Shown here one piece after another: positions 1 to 6,125 of a stretch of DNA of 11,204 nt. Numbering within the stretch: position 1 is the first letter of the stretch; every line of letters starts with the position of its first letter. The position numbers were made by a program, and so were the translations under genes. The notes beneath the pieces are model-generated. The model ran no database searches. It was not told the DNA's origin and was given only the letters and a program-made list of their open reading frames with translations. This stretch comes from an uncultured Caryophanales bacterium (lineage in GTDB: Bacteria > Bacillota_I > Bacilli_A > RFN20 > CAG-826): contig CAJJXG010000027.1 in the NCBI GenBank assembly GCA_905197045.1, positions 1 to 11,204 of the forward strand, given 5' to 3'.

Positions 1-1
1 T

Positions 2-51
2 AAAAAAAGCTGTTGAATCAGCCTCTTTTAATTAGAGGTTTTTCAACAGCC
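2..51 (-). terminator. Rho-independent terminator of clpB
   Basis: On the minus strand, a few bases after the clpB stop codon, GCTGTTGAA pairs with TTCAACAGC. Inside this stem a second stem CCTCT/AGAGG closes an AT-rich loop, and a run of seven U follows (the A-run at 2-8 on the plus strand). The outer stem is 9 bp without mismatch and the U-tract is adjacent, so this is a strong intrinsic terminator that closes the clpB transcript. Confidence 0.92.
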
Positions 52-56
52 CCTTA

Positions 57-2171
57 TTAGTTAATTATAATTCCTTCTTCTTTTTTGTAGTCAACGATAT
101 ACTTCTTTCCGGTTTTGATGCTTTGATTAATTATATCGCGAGCAAGGATTGTCTCTATATTATGTTGAATAAATCTTTTTAAAGGACGTGCTCCAAATTC
201 AGGAGAATAAGCACTATCCAAAACATACTTTTTGACATTATCAGTAAAATCGACAACATAATATTCATTAAGTAGTCTTGTTTTTAAATCATTCAACATC
301 TTTTCGACAACTTTATATTGAACTTCTTTTGATAAACTATTGAAATAAACGGTTTCATCTATTCTATTTAAAAATTCAGGTTTAAATGTTCGATGAAGAA
401 TTTTTTCAACATTTTCTGGATGACCTTCAAGAATCTCTTCGCTTCCAATATTACTAGTCATAATAATTACTGTATTTTTAAAATCGCAAAGTCGACCTTG
501 CGCATCAGTAAGTCTACCATCGTCCATAATTTGTAATAAAAGATTTAAAACATCTGGTGCAGCTTTTTCAATTTCATCGAATAGAACAATTGAATAAGGA
601 TTATGTCTTACTGGTTCAGTTAATTGTCCGCCTTCTTCATAACCAATATATCCTGGTGCGGCGCCAATTAATCTTGAAACACTATATTTTTCCATGTATT
701 CGCTCATATCAATTCTGATGATATGCTCTTCACTATCAAATAAAGCTTCAGCAAGAGCCTTTGCAACCTCGGTTTTACCAACACCTGTTGGTCCTAAAAA
801 GAGAAAAGATCCAATTGGTCTATGAGGATCATTTATTCCAGCTCTTTGTCTAATTATTGCATCGCTTATTAATTTGATCGCTTTGTCTTGACCAATAACT
901 CGTTTTTCAAGAATCTTATCAAGATTTAAAACTCTCTCTTTTTCACCTTGCGTAATTCTACTAACTGGAATATTAGTCATTTTTGAAACAATTGAGGCAA
1001 TATTTTCTTCTGTAATAACATCCGATAAGATTTTATGATCTCTCTCACTTTTTTCTAATGCATCAATACGATTTTTTACACTTTGGATTTCTTTATATTG
1101 AATTTCGCTAGCTCTTTTATAATCACCATTATTAAAAGCATTTTGAAGTTTAAAATTTAAATCATCTAATTGTGCTTTTAACTCTTTGACTTCTTTAATC
1201 TCAGCTTTTTCTTTTTGCCACTCTTTGGTTAAATTAGCCGCTTCATCATTAAGTTTATTTAACTCGCTATCTAGCTTTTCTAATCTAACTTTAGATTGTT
1301 CATCTTTTTCTTGAGATAAAGCAAGCCTTTCAATTTCAAGTTGTCTAATTTTACGTGATACATCATCAAGTTCACTTGGCATTGATTCGATTTCAACTCT
1401 TGTTTCAGCACAAGCTTCATCAACTAAATCAATCGCTTTATCAGGTAAAAAACGATTAGTAACATATCGCGTAGAATAATTTACTGCTGCTACAAGAGCA
1501 TTATCAGTAATGTGTACACCATGGTGAGATTCAAAACGGGCTTTTAAGCCTCTTAAAATCGAAAGAGTATCCTCTTTAGAAGGTTCTTGAACCATCACAG
1601 GTTGAAATCTTCTTTCTAAAGCTCTATCTTTTTCGATATATTCTTGATATTCCTTTAATGTAGTTGCACCAATACAATCAATATCGCCTCTAGCAAGCAT
1701 TGGCTTAAGCATATTAGAAGCATCAAGAGCGCCTTGATTTCGTCCAGCACCAACAATAAGATGAATTTCATCAATAAACATAATTATTTTATGTTCACTT
1801 TCCTTAATCTTATTTAAAACGGCTTTTAGACGCTCCTCGAATTCGCCTTGATATTTTGCTCCAGCAACAAGTGCTCCCATATCAAGTTCGAAAATCTCTT
1901 TATCTTTCAATGTTTGTGGAACATCGTTTTTAACAATTCTTTGGGCAAGCCCTTCAATTATTGCTGTTTTACCAACTCCTGGTTCACCAAGCAAAATAAC
2001 GTTGTTTTTCGTTTTTCTTGCAAGTATTGTGATAATCTTTCTTATTTCATCATCTCTTCCAATTACAGGATCAATTTTATTACTTTTAACAAGCTCAGTA
2101 ATATTACGTCCAAATTTAGAAAGAATGTTTTCGTCTTTGCTATAATCTTCTGGTCCTTGGTATTGATTCAT
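57..2171 (-). CDS. clpB: ATP-dependent chaperone/disaggregase ClpB, naturally lacking the N-terminal Clp_N domain
   Basis: Cytosolic Hsp100 AAA+ hexamer that threads aggregated proteins through its pore, working with DnaK/DnaJ/GrpE. The 704-residue product has two AAA+ modules. NBD1 shows Walker A GEPGVGKT (62-69), Walker B with DE at 134-135, a pore-loop Tyr (Y107, in AKYQGEF) and the ERRF arginine pair (187-188). A charged coiled-coil middle domain spans about 265-385, which marks ClpB rather than ClpA/ClpC. NBD2 shows Walker A GPTGVGKT (460-467), Walker B with LFDEIEKA (530-537), pore loop GYIGY (507-511), FLNRID (600-605) and sensor-2 GARPLKR (660-666). Usual ClpB is about 860 residues; the roughly 150-residue substrate-binding Clp_N domain is absent. 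The start is secure: AGGAGG at 2180-2185 lies 8 nt upstream and the promoter with CIRCE lies directly before it. Monocistronic, HrcA-controlled, divergent from tRNA-His. Confidence 0.97.
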   Translation of the reverse strand: MNQYQGPEDYSKDENILSKFGRNITELVKSNKIDPVIGRDDEIRKIITILARKTKNNVILLGEPGVGKTAIIEGLAQRIVKNDVPQTLKDKEIFELDMGALVAGAKYQGEFEERLKAVLNKIKESEHKIIMFIDEIHLIVGAGRNQGALDASNMLKPMLARGDIDCIGATTLKEYQEYIEKDRALERRFQPVMVQEPSKEDTLSILRGLKARFESHHGVHITDNALVAAVNYSTRYVTNRFLPDKAIDLVDEACAETRVEIESMPSELDDVSRKIRQLEIERLALSQEKDEQSKVRLEKLDSELNKLNDEAANLTKEWQKEKAEIKEVKELKAQLDDLNFKLQNAFNNGDYKRASEIQYKEIQSVKNRIDALEKSERDHKILSDVITEENIASIVSKMTNIPVSRITQGEKERVLNLDKILEKRVIGQDKAIKLISDAIIRQRAGINDPHRPIGSFLFLGPTGVGKTEVAKALAEALFDSEEHIIRIDMSEYMEKYSVSRLIGAAPGYIGYEEGGQLTEPVRHNPYSIVLFDEIEKAAPDVLNLLLQIMDDGRLTDAQGRLCDFKNTVIIMTSNIGSEEILEGHPENVEKILHRTFKPEFLNRIDETVYFNSLSKEVQYKVVEKMLNDLKTRLLNEYYVVDFTDNVKKYVLDSAYSPEFGARPLKRFIQHNIETILARDIINQSIKTGKKYIVDYKKEEGIIIN

Positions 2172-2179
2172 ATTTAATA

Positions 2180-2185
2180 CCTCCT
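2180..2185 (-). promoter_or_regulatory. clpB ribosome binding site
   Basis: A perfect AGGAGG on the minus strand lies 8 nt before the clpB ATG. It sits only 2 nt from the CIRCE operator, so it fixes the short-ClpB start and rules out an N-terminal domain encoded further upstream. Confidence 0.9.
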
Positions 2186-2187
2186 TT

Positions 2188-2214
2188 TTAGCACTCTTGC
2201 TCTATGAGTGCTAA
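2188..2214 (-). promoter_or_regulatory. CIRCE operator 1 (HrcA binding site), perfect consensus
   Basis: TTAGCACTC-N9-GAGTGCTAA is present with both 9-bp arms perfect and the standard 9-nt spacer. It overlaps the predicted clpB transcription start (near 2212) and the leader just before the ribosome site. This is the classical place for HrcA to block heat-shock gene transcription, with release on heat or misfolded-protein stress. hrcA itself is not in the window. Confidence 0.96.
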
Positions 2215-2218
2215 TATT

Positions 2219-2246
2219 ATTATATTGGAATTCCTAGCACTGTCAA
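2219..2246 (-). promoter_or_regulatory. clpB promoter (sigma-A type)
   Basis: Minus strand: -35 TTGACA (2246-2241), a 16-bp spacer, and -10 TATAAT (2224-2219), both boxes perfect. The predicted start near 2212 falls within CIRCE operator 1, so HrcA repression would act directly on this promoter. Confidence 0.88.
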
Positions 2247-2260
2247 TAAGAGATTGCTAA
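2234..2260 (-). promoter_or_regulatory. Second, degenerate CIRCE-like operator over the clpB -35 box
   Basis: CTAGCACTG-N9-GATTGCTAA has 7 of 9 and 8 of 9 matches to the CIRCE arms with exactly the 9-nt spacer. It covers the clpB -35 hexamer (2241-2246), and its centre is 46 bp from the centre of operator 1. HrcA binding here would block RNA polymerase directly. The match is by eye; the arms pair less well with each other than in operator 1, so affinity would be lower. Confidence 0.6.
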
Positions 2261-2278
2261 AAATTACTTATTTTCTAT

Positions 2279-2308
2279 TTGACACTACTGCACCTTAAAA
2301 TGTATAAT
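2279..2308 (+). promoter_or_regulatory. tRNA-His promoter (sigma-A type)
   Basis: Perfect TTGACA (2279-2284) and TATAAT (2303-2308) are separated by 18 bp. The predicted start near 2315 gives a very short leader before the tRNA at 2321. The promoter diverges from that of clpB, with 32 bp between the two -35 boxes. Confidence 0.85.
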
Positions 2309-2320
2309 TTACTAGCATTT

Positions 2321-2397
2321 GGCGAAATTGGAGAAGTGGTTAACTCACTTGGCTGTGAACCAAGCATGCACCGGTTCGATCCCGGTATTTCGCCCCA
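2321..2397 (+). tRNA. trnH: tRNA-His (anticodon GTG)
   Basis: A full cloverleaf can be folded by eye. G-1 (2321) is followed by the 7-bp acceptor GCGAAAT/ATTTCGC. The D arm contains the GG pair, the anticodon stem is CTTGG/CCAAG with loop CTGTGAA (anticodon GTG at 2355-2357), the variable loop is 5 nt, and the T arm is ACCGG/CCGGT with loop TTCGATC. The discriminator is C73 and CCA is encoded. The extra G-1 opposite C73 is the identity element for histidyl-tRNA synthetase, which confirms the assignment. It stands alone with its own promoter and terminator. Confidence 0.97.
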
Positions 2398-2407
2398 GAC
2401 TGAAAAT

Positions 2408-2432
2408 AACACGATGATTATCGTGTTTTTTT
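2408..2432 (+). terminator. Rho-independent terminator of tRNA-His
   Basis: AACACGAT-GATT-ATCGTGTT is an 8-bp perfect stem with a 4-nt loop, followed by a run of T. It begins 11 nt after the tRNA CCA end. Confidence 0.93.
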
Positions 2433-2841
2433 ATACTTTATAATTCTCAAATTTAAAAATTGCACATTAAAAAAGTTTTGAACCTTTGAACTTATTTTCG
2501 TAGTTTATTGAGAAATAATCAATTATTAGAATTTGCAATTTTTCTATTTCATTACATAAACAAAAAATAAAATTATTTGATAGTTAAATTTTCTTCATTA
2601 TTGCTTAAATTTATTTTAAAAGCAGATTGAAAATCTCGTTTTTCTCAGAAGTTTCCAAATAATAGTAGCAAATTTAGTCAATCTGACATTTTTTCGATTA
2701 GAATGAGTCTTTTTTAAAATACATATAAATCTTTTCATTTGAAACTCGTTTAATTTTAAATGAAATCAATTTTCTCATTATCTTCCTCAAAAGCTAAATT
2801 TTGATAGATAATCGCCATTTATTATTAGATAATAGGCTTAC
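2433..2841. other. AT-rich intergenic region without a recognisable gene
   Basis: About 410 nt between the tRNA-His terminator and the ribosome site of the aldolase gene. It contains short AT-rich palindromes (for example AATAAT-CA-ATTATT near 2514) but no open frame with a ribosome site, no RNA fold that I recognise and no riboswitch-like core. The aldolase promoter must lie here, yet no box pair is convincing. The nearest candidate is TTGATA near 2801 with AT-rich hexamers around 2820-2835, which is poorly spaced. Confidence 0.6.
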
Positions 2842-2847
2842 AGGAGG
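2842..2847 (+). promoter_or_regulatory. fba ribosome binding site (decides the start codon)
   Basis: A perfect AGGAGG lies 7 nt before the ATG at 2855. The upstream in-frame ATG at 2801 has no such site, so translation starts at 2855. Confidence 0.9.
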
Positions 2848-2854
2848 CCTAAAG

Positions 2855-3958
2855 ATGCCATACATAAAATCAAAAGATATTTTAAGATATGCCCGTGATC
2901 ATAAATTCGCTCACGGTGCTTTCAACGTTAACGCTCTTTGCCAAGCAAAAGCAATAATCGAAGCTTGTGAAGAGTTACGCTGTGCCGCAATCATTCAAGT
3001 TGCCGAACCAGGACTTGCTTACATCGGTGGTAATCCAGATTTCATCCATGGAACTATGGAAGAAAAGAAACTTGGCGCAAAACGTATTGCTAGCTATGTT
3101 AAAAAATTAGCTGAAAAAACATTTATACCTGTTTCTCTTCATTTAGATCATGGAAGAAGTTTTGAAACATGTAAAATTTGTATTCAAGCTGGCTTTAATA
3201 GTGTCATGATTGATGGAAGTGCCCTTGAATATGATGAAAACGTTGCTTTAACTAAAAAAGTTGTCCAATTTGCACATAAACATGATGTATCAGTTGAAGC
3301 TGAACTTGGAGTATTAGCTGGAGTTGAAGACCACGTTTTTGCTGAAACTTCAACTTACACCAATCCACTCACTGCAATCGACTTCTTAAAGAAAACTGGT
3401 GTTGATTTACTCGCTATTTCATATGGTACAAAACATGGTGCAGTTAAAGGCGATAACGTTAAATTAAGAAAAGAAATCGCAATTGCAACCATGGAAAACA
3501 TGCTCCATGAAAAAATTGATGCTGTATTAGTTTCACACGGCTCAAGCCTTGTTCCACAATACATTGTTAATGAGATTAACGCATTAGGTGGAAATGTACA
3601 TGGTCATGGTATTCCAATTGAACAATTAAAAGAAGTTATCCCATCAGGTATTTCTAAAATTAACATGGATACCGATATTAGACTTGCTACAACCCGTAAC
3701 ATTCTTGAATGGTTTGAAACTCATCCAGAAAAGAAAGAAGGCAGCAAAATCTATCCTCTCCTTGTTGAAAAGAGAGAATCATTTGAATACCGTTATTATT
3801 TAAAAGAATATATTAACGAACTTGAAACTAATAAAGGCATTACTGGTGAACTTAAAGATATTATTCCTTTAATGGAAAAAGCTGTTAAAGAAATCGTTCT
3901 TACCGCTAATGTAGAATTTGGTTCAATCGGAGATGCTTATTATATCTATAAAAAATAA
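2855..3958 (+). CDS. fba: Class II (zinc-dependent) fructose-bisphosphate aldolase
   Basis: Cytosolic glycolytic enzyme that reversibly cleaves fructose 1,6-bisphosphate to dihydroxyacetone phosphate and glyceraldehyde 3-phosphate. The 367-residue TIM barrel shows GAFNVN (21-26), the HLDHG motif (96-100) with catalytic Asp98 and zinc ligand His99, a second zinc ligand His194 in YGTKHG, a third, His228, in SHGSS, and the phosphate-binding NMDTD (270-274). The SHGSS and DTDIRLA forms and the length over 350 residues resemble the longer class II subtype (CbbA-like) more than the roughly 285-residue Bacillus FbaA. Tagatose-bisphosphate aldolase is a less likely alternative. An in-frame ATG at 2801 would add 18 residues, but that segment is not family-like and AGGAGG marks 2855. 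The gene is monocistronic, with its own terminator, and convergent with the defence operon. Confidence 0.95.
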   Translation: MPYIKSKDILRYARDHKFAHGAFNVNALCQAKAIIEACEELRCAAIIQVAEPGLAYIGGNPDFIHGTMEEKKLGAKRIASYVKKLAEKTFIPVSLHLDHGRSFETCKICIQAGFNSVMIDGSALEYDENVALTKKVVQFAHKHDVSVEAELGVLAGVEDHVFAETSTYTNPLTAIDFLKKTGVDLLAISYGTKHGAVKGDNVKLRKEIAIATMENMLHEKIDAVLVSHGSSLVPQYIVNEINALGGNVHGHGIPIEQLKEVIPSGISKINMDTDIRLATTRNILEWFETHPEKKEGSKIYPLLVEKRESFEYRYYLKEYINELETNKGITGELKDIIPLMEKAVKEIVLTANVEFGSIGDAYYIYKK

Positions 3959-3979
3959 GGCTTTCATTTTCTCCTAATA

Positions 3980-4009
3980 AAAAGGTGGCTCAAGTCGCCT
4001 TTTATTTTA
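3980..4009 (+). terminator. Probable Rho-independent terminator of fba
   Basis: AAAAGGTGGC-TCAA-GTCGCCTTTT forms a 10-bp stem including two G-T wobbles with a 4-nt loop, followed by ATTTTA. The U-tract is imperfect, so strength is moderate. It begins 21 nt after the fba stop codon. Confidence 0.7.
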
Positions 4010-4037
4010 CTTAAATCCAATTAAAAAACAGCGCATA

Positions 4038-4073
4038 AGGGCAGTTTAATTAGGGATTTAACTAATTAGCCCT
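4038..4073. repeat. Inverted repeat between the two convergent transcription units
   Basis: Outer arms AGGGC/GCCCT (4038-4042, 4069-4073) and inner arms TAATTAG/CTAATTA (4047-4053, 4062-4068) enclose an 8-nt loop, with a 4-nt bulge on the left. No T-run follows on the plus strand. On the minus strand a U6 run lies some 10 nt after the stem (4022-4027), so it might be a weak back-up terminator for the defence operon. It could also be a remnant of a small mobile element. Confidence 0.5.
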
Positions 4074-4084
4074 TTAGAGGAAAA

Positions 4085-4124
4085 GAAAAAACCATACTAA
4101 AGAGTATCAACTCAAGGGTATGGT
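4085..4124 (-). terminator. Rho-independent terminator of the defence operon
   Basis: On the minus strand ACCATAC (4124-4118) pairs with GTATGGT (4097-4091), followed by a U6 tract (4091-4086). Inside, GAGT-TGAT-ACTC forms a small nested stem. It starts 6 nt after the stop codon of the AbiTii-family gene. An A-run precedes the stem, so it may also work on the plus strand for read-through from fba. Confidence 0.85.
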
Positions 4125-4130
4125 CTTTTT

Positions 4131-5003
4131 TTACAATCCTGATAGTTTTGCAGTTATTAGCGATGCAGTGACCGCAGCACCAGTATTGATAAGAAAATCT
4201 TTCATGCCCGCCAGCATTGTTCTTACAAAACTTTTCTTTTTATTTTGTTTTATAGATTCATTGATATCTTTCAATATTTCGAATGCTTCTGCTTTTGATT
4301 GTTCATCTATTTTTTCCTTTTCCAAAGAATTTTTAATTTCATTTATTAATTCACTAAAATCATTAGAAGCAAATTCGTTATTGTTATTATCGCCTGTTGA
4401 TATCTGAGTTCCACTAACATTGCCATTAATAACTGGTCCATAATAATTTATTTGCTGAGAAACATTTTTGGCTTTTTCAATTTCGGTATCATTAAATTCA
4501 AAATTTTCTCCAAGAATACCATCTTTTTCAAGTTTCAAACACCACTCAAGAATTTTATCTTTTACATTATCAATAATTCTTAATAAATTGTGTGCACCAA
4601 AAATGAAATAACACGGAAAATTTACACCTGTGTTTTGACATAAAATATCAGATACTTCAGTTGGCAAGTTCACGACTATATGTTCGTTTGTTTCAGACAA
4701 ATTTTGTATTTCCGATATAGATTGGTACAATTTTCTTGTGCTCAATTCACTAGCTAATGAAGAAGGCATCATTACTGGAATTAAACCATAATATGGATTC
4801 TTAGCTTTTATTTCACCAACAACAGTTCTATAATCGGGTATCTCGCTATATTCATTATAACCATTCAATTCTTTTTCAATCCAATTGTTAAACTCTGTTA
4901 AATTTAATTTTGAAGAGATTAATTTAGCCTTTCTAAGAATAGATACAACATCCAAATTATTATCTATTATGTTCTTTTGTAATTCAATTACTACTTTACT
5001 CAT
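4131..5003 (-). CDS. AbiTii-family abortive-infection protein with C-terminal hydrophobic segment
   Basis: 290 residues. The first 180 or so match the AbiTii domain as I know it: LRKAKLISSKLNL (23-35), WIEKELNGY (41-49), PDYRTVVGEIKAKNPYYGLIPV (56-77), STRKLYQSISEIQ (88-100) and ILEWCLKLEKDGILGE (151-166). AbiT was described as a two-protein phage abortive-infection system of Lactococcus; the molecular activity of AbiTii is not established to my knowledge. Next comes a Gly/Asn-rich linker (about 186-210, YYGPVINGNVSGTQ then NNNN), a charged helical stretch (214-257), and a hydrophobic C-terminus (about 260-290) that could insert into or lie on a membrane. There is no signal peptide. It is the last gene of the operon, 3 nt after the DUF2971 gene, with AAGGAG (5013-5018) 9 nt before ATG, inside the end of the upstream gene. 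A small toxic or membrane-acting effector is an inference. Confidence 0.82.
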   Translation of the reverse strand: MSKVVIELQKNIIDNNLDVVSILRKAKLISSKLNLTEFNNWIEKELNGYNEYSEIPDYRTVVGEIKAKNPYYGLIPVMMPSSLASELSTRKLYQSISEIQNLSETNEHIVVNLPTEVSDILCQNTGVNFPCYFIFGAHNLLRIIDNVKDKILEWCLKLEKDGILGENFEFNDTEIEKAKNVSQQINYYGPVINGNVSGTQISTGDNNNNEFASNDFSELINEIKNSLEKEKIDEQSKAEAFEILKDINESIKQNKKKSFVRTMLAGMKDFLINTGAAVTASLITAKLSGL

Positions 5004-5006
5004 TAT

Positions 5007-6125
5007 TTAATTCTCCTTTAAAACGATTTCTTTATAAATCCATCTAGATTTTGTTTTATCCAGCTGTCTTTGATAGACTTTTAAATTTTGTACTTTTGCA
5101 ATTTCTATCAATCTATTTTTCCATTCATCTTCAATGTTCTCACCAAGATATAGAGTTTTAGCAAAATTGAATGGAATTGCATTTTCTTTTGCTTGTTCTA
5201 TTGGAATAGTAAATCTCCATTCTTGCTCACCAACCCATTCAGGTGCCTTAGTATGTAATGCCACATATAGAACCTCAGTCTCTTGATTTATCAAATCTGA
5301 AATTTCTTCTTTTCTAGCAATGTACTCTAAAATTTCGTCTAACATTTTAGATATCAATAAATCTTCTTTCTTACCATAATAAATTGGCAGTAGATTAGGA
5401 ATCATACCGGTCTCTTCCTTATTCTTCGGTATTATTTCATATCCTATGCAAAACCCTTTACCCCCATCTGCATAAATAGCCCATTGATGATTGTTTTCAT
5501 ATGTTTCAGACAGAGAATACATATACATTCTATTTCTAATGTCATTGAAACCAAGAAATTGTTTAAACCCATTTAGTATTTTGTTTTTAAACTTAGGTTT
5601 TTCAACCATCATAAATGCCTCTTGAGTCTTAGCTGCTATTTGTCTAGCTGGTTTCCATCCAACAACAGGTTCTAAATAATTTACAATTCTATCGAAATTA
5701 ATAGACTCATCACCTTTAAACGCTTTGTAATATACATCTCTAACTTGTTCTTTAGTAACAAACTTTTTCTGGTCACAAAATGATTCGATGTATTGATTTA
5801 TAAAAGCAAATGCAAACTTATAAACATATTTGTCAAAGTTCTTTTCTAATTCATCGACATCTTTATCCAAATCATAACTAACAGTTACATCTATTTGGTC
5901 ATTCCAAGTAGAAGGGCAAGAAAACCATGCTGTTTTATTTCTTAACATCCTCAAATTATCTTCATTACAAGCACGATACTTATATAAATGAGTTGGAATA
6001 ATACTAAGCAATGTTTTTACCCATTCTTCATAAAATTCGAGTTTTTCGTTTCCTTGTAATAATTCCCAACATCTTGAAGATTTATAATTTGCTTTTATAA
6101 AATCTAATTTTTCTTCATTAGTCAT
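5007..6125 (-). CDS. DUF2971-family protein, putative anti-phage accessory gene
   Basis: 372 residues, no signal peptide or membrane segment seen. Conserved blocks of the DUF2971 family are visible: LYKYR (47-51), WFSCPSTWND (67-76, normally WFSxPxxFND-like), SLSE (204-207), NNHQWAIYAD (211-220) directly followed by GKGFCIGYE (222-230), an EQEWRF block (300-305) and LYLGEN (325-330). The family has no proven biochemical function that I know of; members are often found in phages and defence islands. Its start overlaps the hsdS stop by 4 nt (ATGA) with no ribosome site of its own, so it is probably translated by coupling to hsdS and belongs to the RM operon. It may sense infection or RM failure, or act as an effector with the following AbiTii-family gene; both are inference. 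Confidence 0.82.
   Translation of the reverse strand: MTNEEKLDFIKANYKSSRCWELLQGNEKLEFYEEWVKTLLSIIPTHLYKYRACNEDNLRMLRNKTAWFSCPSTWNDQIDVTVSYDLDKDVDELEKNFDKYVYKFAFAFINQYIESFCDQKKFVTKEQVRDVYYKAFKGDESINFDRIVNYLEPVVGWKPARQIAAKTQEAFMMVEKPKFKNKILNGFKQFLGFNDIRNRMYMYSLSETYENNHQWAIYADGGKGFCIGYEIIPKNKEETGMIPNLLPIYYGKKEDLLISKMLDEILEYIARKEEISDLINQETEVLYVALHTKAPEWVGEQEWRFTIPIEQAKENAIPFNFAKTLYLGENIEDEWKNRLIEIAKVQNLKVYQRQLDKTKSRWIYKEIVLKEN

Noticed and set aside
1848..2177. Plus-strand open frame of 109 codons opposite clpB
   Set aside because: It lies wholly antisense to the conserved NBD1 of clpB, has no ribosome site and gives an unfamiliar Phe/Asn/Ser-rich product. It is a shadow of the real gene.
2433..2841. 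Riboswitch or small RNA upstream of fba
   Set aside because: The region is AT-rich with only short trivial palindromes; I see no conserved core or strong stem to support a named element.
2801..2854. Upstream ATG extending the aldolase by 18 residues
   Set aside because: No ribosome site before 2801, the extra residues are unlike the family, and a perfect AGGAGG sits 7 nt before the ATG at 2855.
4120..4407. Plus-strand open frame of 95 codons opposite the AbiTii-family gene
   Set aside because: It starts inside the terminator and reads the complement of the charged helix and linker region; no ribosome site. The hydrophobic look comes from antisense of Glu/Lys/Asn codons.
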